A stretch of 64,000 nt of DNA. It comes from Reyranella sp. GTDB lineage: Bacteria; Pseudomonadota; Alphaproteobacteria; Reyranellales; Reyranellaceae. Positions 32,061 through 40,985 of this stretch are shown piece by piece (positions within the stretch are counted from its first letter, which is position 1; each line of letters opens with the position of its first letter). Under the pieces are notes generated by a model that was not told the DNA's origin, made no database searches, and was given only the letters and a program-made list of their open reading frames with translations. The translations under genes and the position numbers were made by a program. The DNA lies in contig NZ_JAFKJN010000018.1 of assembly GCF_017305915.1 (NCBI RefSeq), positions 124,001-188,000 on the forward strand. Reading direction: 5' to 3'.

Positions 32061-34661
32061 TTAGTAGGTCTCGCCCGTGCCGGAGAGCCCTGGCCGGCGG
32101 CCGCCGCCGCCGAATCCGGTGGCAGCACCGCCTTCGCGGCTGAAGGTCGCCGCGTTGGGATCGCCGCCACCCGCGCCTGCGCCGCCGCTCCACCACTGGC
32201 CGCCGCCGGGCCCCGGCTGGTCGCCGGCGACCGTCGCGCCATAGCCCGCGGTTTGCGGACCCTGTGCACCGTACTCGTTGGGCTCGGTGCCGGGCTTGAA
32301 GGCCTCGTCGATGGCGTTGGGGTTGCCGTAGCCGCTCGGCAGGCCGCTGTCGTGGTCGACCCGCACGATGCGCAGGCCAGGCGGGATGCGGAACGGCACC
32401 GGCGGCTTGTCCTTGAAGATCACCCGGGCGATGCGCTCGTAGACCGGCGCCGAGGTGCCGCCGCCGGTCTCCTGGTCGCCGAGCGTGCGCGGCTCGTCGA
32501 ACCCGACATAGATGCCGACCGTGTAATCGGGCGTGCTGCCGATGAACCAGTTGTCTCTCGAGTCGTTGGTCGTGCCGGTCTTGCCGGCGATCGGCCGGCC
32601 CAGCACCGCGAGCTGGCCGGCGGTGCCGCGCGTGGTCACGCCCAGCATCATGTTGACCACCTGGTAGACGCTCGCCGGATCGTGGAACGGCTGGCGGCTG
32701 TCGACGATCTGCGGCGGCGCCGGCCGCCCGCCGGCCGCGACCTCGCCGCAGCCGATGCATTTGCGCGGCTCGTGGCGGTAGACGGTCTTGCCGTTGCGGT
32801 CCTGCACTCTGTCGATCAGCGACGGGGTTATTTCGCGTGCGCCGTTGGCCAGCATGGCGTGGCCCATGGTCATGCGCAGCAAGGTGGTGTCGACGGCGCC
32901 CAGCGCCATCGGCAGGTAGGCGCCCATGTTGTCGGCGATGCCGAATTCCTTGGCGACCTGGACGACGCGCTTCATGCCCATTTGCGCGGCCATGCGCACG
33001 GTCATCAGGTTGCGCGACTTCTCGAGGCCGTTGCGCACGGTGAGCGGCCCGAGGAAGCCGCCGCCGTAGTTGGAGGGCCGCCACACCGGCTGCCCGTAGC
33101 CCGGGTTGTACTCGAACGGCGCGTCCTCGACGATGGTCGAGGGCGTGAAGCCCGCATCCATCGCCGCGAGGTAGACGAACGGCTTGAACGACGAGCCGGG
33201 CTGGCGCTGCGCCTGCACCGCCCGGTTGAACTGGCTCATGCCGTAGGACCAGCCGCCCGACATGGCGAGGATGCGGCCGGTCTGCGGGTCCATCACCACC
33301 ACGCCGCCATTGACGTTGGGCACCTGGCGCAGCGCGTAGGTCCTGGGCGGATAGGGCTTGGCGTTGGCCGCGTAGGCGGTGCCCTGCGGGCCGCTGGTCG
33401 CCTTCTCGACCTTCTCGACGGCGATGACGTCGCCCGCGTTCAGGACCTGCGCCGGCCGCCCGGGGAAGCCGCCGACCCGCTGGTCGGGCAGGGTCGGCCG
33501 CGCCCACTGCATCTCCGCGAAGGGGATCGTGCCCTCGCCGTCCGGCAGCCCGGCGATGCTGGCCGAGGTCGCCTCGATCTTGGTAACCACCGCGAGCTGC
33601 CAGCCCGGCGGCCCGAACAGCGGCTTGCGCTGGGCGATGCGGGCGAACTCCTCCTCCCAGTTCGAGCCTTCCTTCATGTCGGCGATCTTGGCCCATGGCC
33701 CGCGCCAGCCGTGGCGGCGGTCGTAGGCGATCAGGCCCTCGCGCAGCGCCTGGTCGGCGATCTCCTGGATCTTCGGATCCAGGGTTGTCATCACGGTGAG
33801 GCCCGATTCGTACAGCGCCTTCTCGCCGTAGGCCGCGATCAAATTGCGGCGGACCTCCTCGGCGAAGAAGTCGGCGGTCACCACCTCGGTCGGCGCGCGC
33901 TTGCGCAAGGTGAGCTTCTCGGCCTTGGCCTGCTTCTCCTCCTCCGACGTGATGTAACCGTCGTCGCGCATGCGGCCCAGCACGTAGTCGCGGCGGGCGT
34001 AGGCCTCCTTCTCGTTGCGCACGATGTTGTAGCGGTTGGGCGCCTTGGGCAGCGCCGCGAGATAGGCGATCTCCGACAGCGTCAGCTCGTTCAGCGACCG
34101 GTCGAAGTAGTTGAGCGCGGCGGTGGAGACGCCGTAGTTGCCCGAGCCGAGATAGATCTCGTTGAGATAGAGCTCGAGGATGCGCTCCTTCGAATAGGTG
34201 TTCTCGATGCGGAAGGCGAGGATGGCCTCGCGGATCTTGCGCGCGAGCGTCGCCTGGTTGGAGAGCAGGAAGTTCTTGGCGACCTGCTGGGTGATGCCCG
34301 AGGCGCCCTCCGGCCGCTTGCCGGGATTGGCGACGTTGGCGACCGTCGCGCGCACGACGCCCAGGATGTCGACGCCGGGATGGGTGAAGAAGCGCTGGTC
34401 CTCGGCGGCGACGAAGGCCTGCAGCAGCCGCTTGGGCATGGCGGCGACCGGCACGAACACGCGCTTCTCCTTGGCGTATTCGGCGAGCAGCCGGCCGTCG
34501 GCGGCGTAGAGCCGCGACACGGTGGCGGGCTGGTAGTCGGCGAGCTGCTTGTGGTCGGGCAGGCCGTGGCTGAAATGCCAGAACAGGCCGCCCACGGTGG
34601 CGATCCCCACAATCAGGCTGGCCACGGCGAAGGCCAGGCCGATTTTCATCAGGTTGAGCAC
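32061..34661 (-). CDS. mrcA: Penicillin-binding protein 1A (bifunctional transglycosylase/transpeptidase)
   Basis: About 866 residues from the GTG at 34661 (MLNLMKIGLAFAV). The frame is open to a TTG at 34712, but that would leave only 23 bases to the divergent M20 gene, so I prefer the inner start; this is not certain. Order: one membrane helix, GT51 transglycosylase domain (VAAEDQRFFTHPGVD, GASGITQQVAKN, ELYLNEIYLG), an OB-like insert, then the transpeptidase with SSFK (GSSFKPFVY), the SRN-type motif (EKSRNLMTVRM) and KTGT (GKTGTTNDSRD). It polymerises and cross-links peptidoglycan at the cytoplasmic membrane. The C-terminus is a Gly-rich tail. Confidence 0.93.
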   Translation of the reverse strand: MLNLMKIGLAFAVASLIVGIATVGGLFWHFSHGLPDHKQLADYQPATVSRLYAADGRLLAEYAKEKRVFVPVAAMPKRLLQAFVAAEDQRFFTHPGVDILGVVRATVANVANPGKRPEGASGITQQVAKNFLLSNQATLARKIREAILAFRIENTYSKERILELYLNEIYLGSGNYGVSTAALNYFDRSLNELTLSEIAYLAALPKAPNRYNIVRNEKEAYARRDYVLGRMRDDGYITSEEEKQAKAEKLTLRKRAPTEVVTADFFAEEVRRNLIAAYGEKALYESGLTVMTTLDPKIQEIADQALREGLIAYDRRHGWRGPWAKIADMKEGSNWEEEFARIAQRKPLFGPPGWQLAVVTKIEATSASIAGLPDGEGTIPFAEMQWARPTLPDQRVGGFPGRPAQVLNAGDVIAVEKVEKATSGPQGTAYAANAKPYPPRTYALRQVPNVNGGVVVMDPQTGRILAMSGGWSYGMSQFNRAVQAQRQPGSSFKPFVYLAAMDAGFTPSTIVEDAPFEYNPGYGQPVWRPSNYGGGFLGPLTVRNGLEKSRNLMTVRMAAQMGMKRVVQVAKEFGIADNMGAYLPMALGAVDTTLLRMTMGHAMLANGAREITPSLIDRVQDRNGKTVYRHEPRKCIGCGEVAAGGRPAPPQIVDSRQPFHDPASVYQVVNMMLGVTTRGTAGQLAVLGRPIAGKTGTTNDSRDNWFIGSTPDYTVGIYVGFDEPRTLGDQETGGGTSAPVYERIARVIFKDKPPVPFRIPPGLRIVRVDHDSGLPSGYGNPNAIDEAFKPGTEPNEYGAQGPQTAGYGATVAGDQPGPGGGQWWSGGAGAGGGDPNAATFSREGGAATGFGGGGRRPGLSGTGETY

Positions 34662-34735
34662 GGTTATTCTCTTACCAGAGCCTGCTGGGGAGTTATGCCT
34701 TTTCTTGGGCAACGCAGAGCGTCATAAGCGTGGCC

Positions 34736-36175
34736 ATGGACACCGCACGCCTCAAGCAATTTGTCGACACCTTCTGGGAAGACTCCATCCTCCCCTCGAT
34801 CACCGAGTACATCCGCATCCCGAACAAGTCGCCGTCCTTCGACCCGCAGTGGGCCGAGCACGGCTACATGGATGACGCCGTCAAGTTGATGGAAGCCTGG
34901 GCGCGCCGGCAGCTCGGCGCCTTCCCCGGCGCCACGCTCGAGGTGGTGCGTCTGCCCGGCCGCACGCCGCTGATCCTGATGGATATCCCGGGAGAGAACG
35001 CCGCGGTCTCCCGCGGCGCTGACGACACCGTGCTGCTCTACGGCCATCTCGACAAGCAGCCCGAGTTCACCGGCTGGGCCGAGGGCATGGGCCCGTGGAT
35101 CCCGGTGCGCAAGGACGACAAGCTCTACGGTCGGGGCGGCGCCGACGACGGCTACGCGATCTATGCGAGCCTCTGTGCGCTGCTGGCGCTCGAGGAGCAG
35201 AAGATCGCGCGCGCCCGCTGCGTGGTCGTCATCGAGGCCTGCGAGGAATCGGGCAGCTACGACCTGCCCTACTACGTCGACCATCTGAAGGACAAGATCG
35301 GCCAGCCGTCGCTGGTGGTCTGCCTTGATTCGGGTTGCGGCGACTGGGACCGGTTGTGGCTCACCACGTCGCTGCGCGGCATCGCCTCGGGCTCGCTCAC
35401 GGTGCGTGTCCTGACCGAGGGCGTCCATTCCGGCGACGCGTCCGGCATCGTGCCCTCGTCCTTCCGGCTGCTGCGCCAGTTGATCTCGCGCATCGAGGAC
35501 GAGACCAGCGGCGCGGTCAAGCTGCAGGATCTCTACGTCCAGATCCCGCCGCAGCGCATCGAGCAGGCCAAGCAGGCAGCCCAGGTGCTGGGCGACACGG
35601 TGATCGACCGCTATCCGTTCGCCGGCGGGACGAAACCGATGGCCGACGAGAAGGCCGAGCTGGTGCTGAACCGCACCTGGCGGCCGCAGCTCGCGGTGAT
35701 CGGCATGGACGGCTATCCGGCGCCGGAGAATGCCGGCAACGTGCTGCTGCCCTACTCGACCGCGAAGCTCAGCCTCCGCCTGCCGCCGACGCTCGACGCC
35801 AAGGCCGCGACGGCGGCGATGAAGAAGGCGCTCGAGACCGACACGCCCAACGGCGCGATCGTGTCGTTCGACGGCAAGGACGGCCAGTCCGGCTGGCACG
35901 CGCCGCAGCTCGCGCCGTGGCTGGAGAAGGCGGTGACCCAGGCCTCCGAGGAAGCCTTCGGCAAACCCGCTTCCTATATGGGCGAAGGCGGCTCGATCCC
36001 CTTCATGGGCATGCTGGGCGAGAAGTTTCCGGATACGCAGTTCGTCATCACCGGCGTGCTGGGACCGCACTCCAACGCCCACGGGCCCAACGAGTTCCTT
36101 CACATCCCGACCGGCAAGCGGGTCACCGCGGCGGTGGCGCGGATGATCGTCGCCCATCACGCCCGGAAGGGTTGA
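34736..36175 (+). CDS. M20-family metallopeptidase (dipeptidase/carboxypeptidase)
   Basis: About 479 residues from the ATG at 34736 (a GTG at 34730 is also possible). The M20 metal ligands can be seen: His and Asp in LLYGHLDKQPE, Asp in YGRGGADDGYA, Glu-Glu in EACEESGSYD, Asp in VCLDSG and a C-terminal His in GVLGPHSNAHGPNE. The dimerisation domain begins near GVHSGDASG. The protein resembles cytosolic nonspecific dipeptidases (CNDP2-like). It is inserted between mrcA and the amidase gene and its stop touches that of the amidase, tail to tail, at TGATCA. Confidence 0.88.
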   Translation: MDTARLKQFVDTFWEDSILPSITEYIRIPNKSPSFDPQWAEHGYMDDAVKLMEAWARRQLGAFPGATLEVVRLPGRTPLILMDIPGENAAVSRGADDTVLLYGHLDKQPEFTGWAEGMGPWIPVRKDDKLYGRGGADDGYAIYASLCALLALEEQKIARARCVVVIEACEESGSYDLPYYVDHLKDKIGQPSLVVCLDSGCGDWDRLWLTTSLRGIASGSLTVRVLTEGVHSGDASGIVPSSFRLLRQLISRIEDETSGAVKLQDLYVQIPPQRIEQAKQAAQVLGDTVIDRYPFAGGTKPMADEKAELVLNRTWRPQLAVIGMDGYPAPENAGNVLLPYSTAKLSLRLPPTLDAKAATAAMKKALETDTPNGAIVSFDGKDGQSGWHAPQLAPWLEKAVTQASEEAFGKPASYMGEGGSIPFMGMLGEKFPDTQFVITGVLGPHSNAHGPNEFLHIPTGKRVTAAVARMIVAHHARKG

Positions 36176-36946
36176 TCAGGCCTTCCGGGTCGGCGACGAC
36201 TTCGGCGCGAGGTGGCTGTCGATCGAGGCGCGCAGCGCCCGCGCCAGGGCCATCTGGTGCTGGCGCACGGTCAGGATCTTCTCGTCGCGCGGATTGCTGA
36301 GGAAGCCGAGCTCGACCAGCGCCGCCGGGATGTCCGGCGACGTCAGCACCGCGAACCCCGCCTTGCGATGGCTGCGCGGCAGCAGAAGGATGCCGGACTT
36401 GCCGAAGGTGCCGACGATGGTGTCGGCGAAGCGGCAGGAATCGTTGACCGTGCCGCGCTGGGCCATAGCCACCAGGGTGCGGGCCACCACGCTCGACGGC
36501 GCGACCGAGCTGTCATCGCGGTTCTCGCGCGCCGCTAGCGCCGCCGCCTCGCGGTCCGAGGCCTCTTCTGACAGTGTATAGACCGAGGCCCCGCGCACGT
36601 CGTTGTCGGGGTGAGCATCGGCGTGGATCGAGAGGAAGAGGTCGGCCTTGGCGTCGGTCGCCCGAGCCACCCGCTCGCGCAGGGGCACATAGGTGTCCGA
36701 CGATCTTGTCAGCATCACCCGATACCGGCCGTGCGCCTGCAGCTCCCGCGCGAGGTCGCGCGCAACCGAGATCACCACGCCCTTTTCCTGGGTCCCACGG
36801 TAGCCCAACGCACCCGGATCGCGCCCCCCATGGCCAGGGTCGAGCGCGATCAATTTGGGCTTCGGCACCGGCTTCTTGACCGGTGCCGCCCAAACACTTG
36901 GCGCCGCCAAGATCAGGGGTGCAACTAAGAGGGAGCGACGATTCAT
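36176..36946 (-). CDS. amiC: N-acetylmuramoyl-L-alanine amidase
   Basis: 256 residues with a signal peptide (MNRRSLLVAPLILAAPSVWA) and an Amidase_3 domain. Zinc ligands: His in DPGHGGRDPG, Glu in TQEKGVV and His in FLSIHADAHPD; the catalytic Glu is in AALVELGFLSN. It cleaves the bond between MurNAc and the stem peptide in the periplasm, needed for daughter-cell separation. The N-terminal AMIN domain of enteric AmiC is absent. Its position beside rne and near mrcA is typical for alphaproteobacteria. Confidence 0.9.
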   Translation of the reverse strand: MNRRSLLVAPLILAAPSVWAAPVKKPVPKPKLIALDPGHGGRDPGALGYRGTQEKGVVISVARDLARELQAHGRYRVMLTRSSDTYVPLRERVARATDAKADLFLSIHADAHPDNDVRGASVYTLSEEASDREAAALAARENRDDSSVAPSSVVARTLVAMAQRGTVNDSCRFADTIVGTFGKSGILLLPRSHRKAGFAVLTSPDIPAALVELGFLSNPRDEKILTVRQHQMALARALRASIDSHLAPKSSPTRKA

Positions 36947-37007
36947 TTTGTCTTTTGTAGCATTTTCAGTGAGTTACCGCAATTTCCTCAGACTTCAATC
37001 TTTTGGT

Positions 37008-37036
37008 TTGTCGGTTTTCGCCGAACACCGTATGTT
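37008..37036 (+). promoter_or_regulatory. Candidate sigma-70 promoter for rne
   Basis: TTGTCG, a 17-base spacer, TATGTT, in an AT-rich patch of the 343-base gap between the amidase and rne starts. It would give a 5' untranslated region of about 245 bases. Long rne leaders are known to mediate autoregulation in E. coli; whether this leader does so is unknown. The rest of the gap is GC-rich with no reading frame I trust. Confidence 0.45.
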
Positions 37037-37289
37037 GCGGCCGCGAGCAGTCGCCCGCGTCGGCAGCGCCCCTTCGGGGGTCCGCGCTCTGGCGGGCGGC
37101 TCATCAGGAACCTCGAGGTTGGCAGGGCCGGACATCCGGCCCGGCGATGCGAAGGCTTCCCCGTCTTGGCCGAGAGTTGGCCGTTCGGCGGGTCGAAACG
37201 CACCGTCCCCCTCGCTCTAGAGAGGCGGCAAGGCCCGCCGGTCGCTCGCGCCGGATCGTTTGGTCCCCAACGTCTCGAGGAGCGTGCCC

Positions 37290-40049
37290 ATGGCCCGCCG
37301 TATGCTGATCGACGCCAGCCACCCCGAAGAGACCCGGGTGGTCGTGGTCGATGGAACCAAGCTCACCGAATTCGATTTCGAAACCGCGTCTCGCCGTCCG
37401 CTGAAGGGCAACATCTTCCTCGCCAAGGTCATCCGCATCGAGCCGTCGCTGCAGGCGGCCTTCGTCGAGTACGGCGGCAACCGCCACGGCTTCCTGGCCT
37501 TCTCCGAAATCCATCCCGATTATTTCCAGATCCCGGTCGCCGACCGCGAGCGGCTCCTCGCCGAGCAGCGGGCGCAGGCGGAAGAAGCCGACGAGCGCCC
37601 CGAGCGGACCACCTACGAGCGGGAGCAGCCGGACGATCAGCCGGAGCAGCCCGACGCCGACGCCCAGGACGAAGCCGCGGCCGCGGAGCCGGTGACCGAA
37701 GTCGCCGAGGCTGCGCCCGCGGAACCGTCTGCCCCGGTCGATCCGATCGGCGAGTCCGAATCGCCCGTACAGGAGGCGCAGGCCCAGCCGGCCGCCATCC
37801 CCGTCGAGAGCCTGGCCGGCCCGGCCGAGCCGACGGTGATCGAAAGCGCGTCGGAAGCGCCGACTGCCGAGCCGGCAACGGCCGAGGCCGAATCGGCGCC
37901 TGCGACCGAGTCGTCGGAGCCCTCGGCGGCCAGCGAAGCCGTCGAGCCGGTGGCCGAGCCGCTCGAGACTCTGGGCGGCGAGGACATCGCGGGCGAAGAG
38001 CGGGAGAAGCGCGAGCGCCGCCGGCGCCAGCCGACCCGTCAGTACAAGATTCAAGAGGTCATCAAGCGCCGGCAGATCCTGCTGGTGCAGGTCGTCAAGG
38101 AAGAGCGCGGCAACAAGGGCGCGGCGCTCACCACTTATCTGTCGCTGGCCGGCCGCTACTGCGTGCTGATGCCCAATGCCGGCCGCGGCGGCGGCATCTC
38201 CCGCAAGATCTCCAATCCCAACGACCGCAAGCGGATGAAGGAGATCCTGGCCGAGCTCGAGGTGCCGCAGGGCATGGGGGTGATCCTGCGCACCGCCGGC
38301 CTCGAGCGCTCCAATCTCGATATCAAGCGCGACTACGAATACCTGATCCGGCTGTGGAACTCGATCCGCGAGCTCACCATGCGCTCGACGGCGCCGGCGC
38401 TGATCTACGAGGAAGGCGACCTCGTGAAGCGCTCACTGCGCGACGTGTTCGACACCGACATCGCCCAGGTGCTGGTCGAGGGCGAGGCGGGCTACCAGGT
38501 GGCCAGCGAGTTCATGCGCCAACTGATCCCGCACCAAGCCGAGAAGGTGCAGCTCTACAAGGAGCCGATCCCCCTCTTCCACCGCTACCAGGTGGAAAGC
38601 CAGTTCGACGCCATGCACCACCCGACCGTGCAGCTTCGCTCGGGCGGCTACATCGTCATCAACCCGACCGAGGCGCTGGTCGCTATCGACGTCAACTCCG
38701 GCCGCTCGACCAAGGAGCGCAACATCGAGGAGACGGCGCTGCGCACCAACATCGAGGCGGCCGAGGAGGTCGCCCGCCAGGTGCGCCTGCGAGATCTCGC
38801 CGGCCTGATCGTGATCGACTTCATCGACATGGAGGAGCATCGCCACCAGCGCCAGGTCGAGCACAAGGTGAAGGACGCGATGCGCAACGACCGCGCCCGC
38901 ATCCAGATCGGCCGCATCAGCGCCTTCGGCCTGATGGAGATGTCGCGCCAGCGGCTGCGCCCCAGCCTGCTCGAGCACTCTACCGAGATCTGCCCGCACT
39001 GCGCCGGCACCGGCCGCGTGCGCTCGATCGAATCGGCGGCGCTGCATGCGCTGCGCGCGATCGAGGAGGAAGGCGTGCGCCGCCGCTCCAGCGAGATCGT
39101 GGTCAGCGTGCCGCCCAACGTGGCGCTCTACCTGCTCAACCAGAAGCGCCATGCGCTCTCCGAGATCGAGCAGCGCTACGCCTTCCACGTCACCATCGAG
39201 GCCGACGACGAGCTGCACGCCGCCGACTGCGAGATCGAGCGCGTGCGCCAGCGCCGCGACGACCGTGCGCCGCAGGAGCTCGCGCGCGCGACCTATGACG
39301 CGGTCGAGGGCGAGCCCGCCCCGGAAGCCGAGGCGGAAGACGGTGAAGGCGAAGCCGATGGCGAGCGCGAGCGCGCCGCGGGCGACGAGGACGGCGATCG
39401 CGACGGCCGCGGCCGCCGCCGCCGCCGCCGTCGCCGGCGCGGCCGTCGCGACGGCGAGGACCGTGGTGAGGAGCGCTCGGCCGAGGGCGAGGATCGTCCC
39501 TACGCCGCCGCCGAGAACGGCCACGACGCGCCGCCAGCCGACGAGCCGCCGGAGAGCGACAGCGAACCGATGGGCAACAATGAAGGCGAAGGGGCGCCGG
39601 CCGAAGCCCGAGGCGAAGGCGACGTTGACGGTGAGCAGGGCGACCGCCGCCGCCGGCGCGGCCGTCGCGGTGGCCGTCGCCGCCGTGGCCGCGAGGACGG
39701 CGACGGCGAGCCTGCCGAGCGTAACGGCAACGGCTGGGACCGTGCCGAGGAGGGTCAGGCCGCGCCGGACGCGCCGCTGGACCGTCATCCTGCTGCGCCG
39801 TTGGACGGCCAGCCTGTCGAGCAGCCGCCGTTCCAGCCGCATGCGGCGATGAACACCGAGGCGGCCTCGCCGCCTCCGCCGCCGTCGATCGCGCCGCCGC
39901 CCGAACCGGTGGTCGCGCGGGCGCCTCAGCCGGTGCCGGAACCGATCCAGGCGCAGCCCGAACCGCCTCCGCCGCCGGCCGTGGTGATCCCCACCATCTC
40001 GGCCGACGCGCCGCCGGAGAAGCCCAAGCGCGGCTGGTGGCGGCGCTGA
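37290..40049 (+). CDS. rne: Ribonuclease E/G family endoribonuclease
   Basis: 919 residues; the ATG at 37290 has GAGGAG 8 bases upstream. The S1 domain starts at about residue 30 (GNIFLAKVIRIEPSLQAAFV) and is split by a 150-residue acidic Ala/Glu/Pro insert (about 95-245) before RQYKIQEVIKRRQ. The catalytic core has the Mg2+ aspartates in AIDVNSGRS and IVIDFIDME, and the zinc-link CPHCAGTGRVRS. After about residue 680 comes a disordered tail with two Arg-rich blocks and a Pro-rich end (PKRGWWRR), the usual site for degradosome partners. It starts mRNA decay and processes rRNA and tRNA. Confidence 0.95.
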   Translation: MARRMLIDASHPEETRVVVVDGTKLTEFDFETASRRPLKGNIFLAKVIRIEPSLQAAFVEYGGNRHGFLAFSEIHPDYFQIPVADRERLLAEQRAQAEEADERPERTTYEREQPDDQPEQPDADAQDEAAAAEPVTEVAEAAPAEPSAPVDPIGESESPVQEAQAQPAAIPVESLAGPAEPTVIESASEAPTAEPATAEAESAPATESSEPSAASEAVEPVAEPLETLGGEDIAGEEREKRERRRRQPTRQYKIQEVIKRRQILLVQVVKEERGNKGAALTTYLSLAGRYCVLMPNAGRGGGISRKISNPNDRKRMKEILAELEVPQGMGVILRTAGLERSNLDIKRDYEYLIRLWNSIRELTMRSTAPALIYEEGDLVKRSLRDVFDTDIAQVLVEGEAGYQVASEFMRQLIPHQAEKVQLYKEPIPLFHRYQVESQFDAMHHPTVQLRSGGYIVINPTEALVAIDVNSGRSTKERNIEETALRTNIEAAEEVARQVRLRDLAGLIVIDFIDMEEHRHQRQVEHKVKDAMRNDRARIQIGRISAFGLMEMSRQRLRPSLLEHSTEICPHCAGTGRVRSIESAALHALRAIEEEGVRRRSSEIVVSVPPNVALYLLNQKRHALSEIEQRYAFHVTIEADDELHAADCEIERVRQRRDDRAPQELARATYDAVEGEPAPEAEAEDGEGEADGERERAAGDEDGDRDGRGRRRRRRRRRGRRDGEDRGEERSAEGEDRPYAAAENGHDAPPADEPPESDSEPMGNNEGEGAPAEARGEGDVDGEQGDRRRRRGRRGGRRRRGREDGDGEPAERNGNGWDRAEEGQAAPDAPLDRHPAAPLDGQPVEQPPFQPHAAMNTEAASPPPPPSIAPPPEPVVARAPQPVPEPIQAQPEPPPPPAVVIPTISADAPPEKPKRGWWRR

Positions 40050-40059
40050 CGCGCCGCGC

Positions 40060-40848
40060 TCAATGCGCGCGGAAGAACAGCTCGTAGATCGATAGCGCGA
40101 TCTCGATCGCGATCAGGCCGATGATGTACCACTCGAGCCGGGTGCTGCGCTGGTTCTGCATCAGCTCGAGCACCGTGCGCGTGGTCTCGCTGACCAGGGT
40201 GAGCTTGCGGTCGACCGCCTCGCCGCGCTCGGGCAGCTCGTATTCGGCGGCGAGGCGATCGTAGAGACGCTCGAGGTCGGGCCGGTCCCACAAGAGGTCG
40301 GGCTTGTCGCCCGCCGCCACCCTTCCGACCATGCGATGCTGGATCAAGAGCACGTCGCCGATCTGGCGGACCAACTCGCGCATGCGACGGCCGCCCTGCC
40401 CGCGCCGCTTGACCTGGATCGCCAGCCGATCGATGCGATCGAAGGTGGTCGCGAGCTGCGCCTCGTGATGCGCCAGCACCAGGCTCTTCGACAGCACGTC
40501 GGCGACGATCTGCAGCCGCTCGATCGCGCCGTCCTTCAGGAGGATCGTGCCGCCCGGATCGAGCCGGTCCTCCTCCTCCGGCCGCACGATCGCGCCGACC
40601 GCATCGATCTCCGGCGGGTCCAGCGGCTCGATCGTGTTCGGCCGCAGCGAATCGATCACCGATCGCTCCTCTTCCGGCGAGACGTCGCAGAACACCGCGA
40701 CGCCATAGCGGAAGACGAACGCCGTCCCGCGCGCGCCCACGCGCAGGGTGAGCGGCGACAGCGCCATCGTGTCGGGATGGTCGAGGCTCCTGGTGTCGAT
40801 GCGCAGCCCGAGCAGGACCGCGCGCAGCTGGATTCGGCCGTCCGTCAT
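40060..40848 (-). CDS. RMD1/YagE (DUF155) family membrane protein
   Basis: About 262 residues from the ATG at 40846-40848; an ATG six codons upstream (40866) has a better upstream GAGAAC and is an alternative. The body shows the DUF155 pattern (YGVAVFCDVSPEEERSVID, then LKDGAIERLQIVADVLSKSL, ELVRQIGDVLLI and LYDRLAAEYELPERGEAVD) and a single C-terminal membrane helix (WYIIGLIAIEIALSIYELF). Eukaryotic relatives are mitochondrial inner-membrane proteins supporting translation; the bacterial role is not established. It is convergent with rne with 10 bases between stops. Confidence 0.8.
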   Translation of the reverse strand: MTDGRIQLRAVLLGLRIDTRSLDHPDTMALSPLTLRVGARGTAFVFRYGVAVFCDVSPEEERSVIDSLRPNTIEPLDPPEIDAVGAIVRPEEEDRLDPGGTILLKDGAIERLQIVADVLSKSLVLAHHEAQLATTFDRIDRLAIQVKRRGQGGRRMRELVRQIGDVLLIQHRMVGRVAAGDKPDLLWDRPDLERLYDRLAAEYELPERGEAVDRKLTLVSETTRTVLELMQNQRSTRLEWYIIGLIAIEIALSIYELFFRAH

Positions 40849-40985
40849 GGCACTGCACTCTGACATGTTCTCAGGCAGAGCACACGAAAACGCGAGCGTC
40901 GCCCGACGGCCAGCCATCAACATTACTCGACATCGGGTCTGCGCGCTGTCATCAAGGGCATCGTCGCATACAGGCATGACGTCAC

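Noticed and set aside
32253..34727. An 824-codon plus-strand frame opposite mrcA
   Set aside because: High GC keeps antisense frames open; the minus strand has all PBP1A motifs.
37260..37289. An upstream start for rne at 37260
   Set aside because: The ATG at 37290 has GAGGAG at a good distance and matches the usual RNase E N-terminus.
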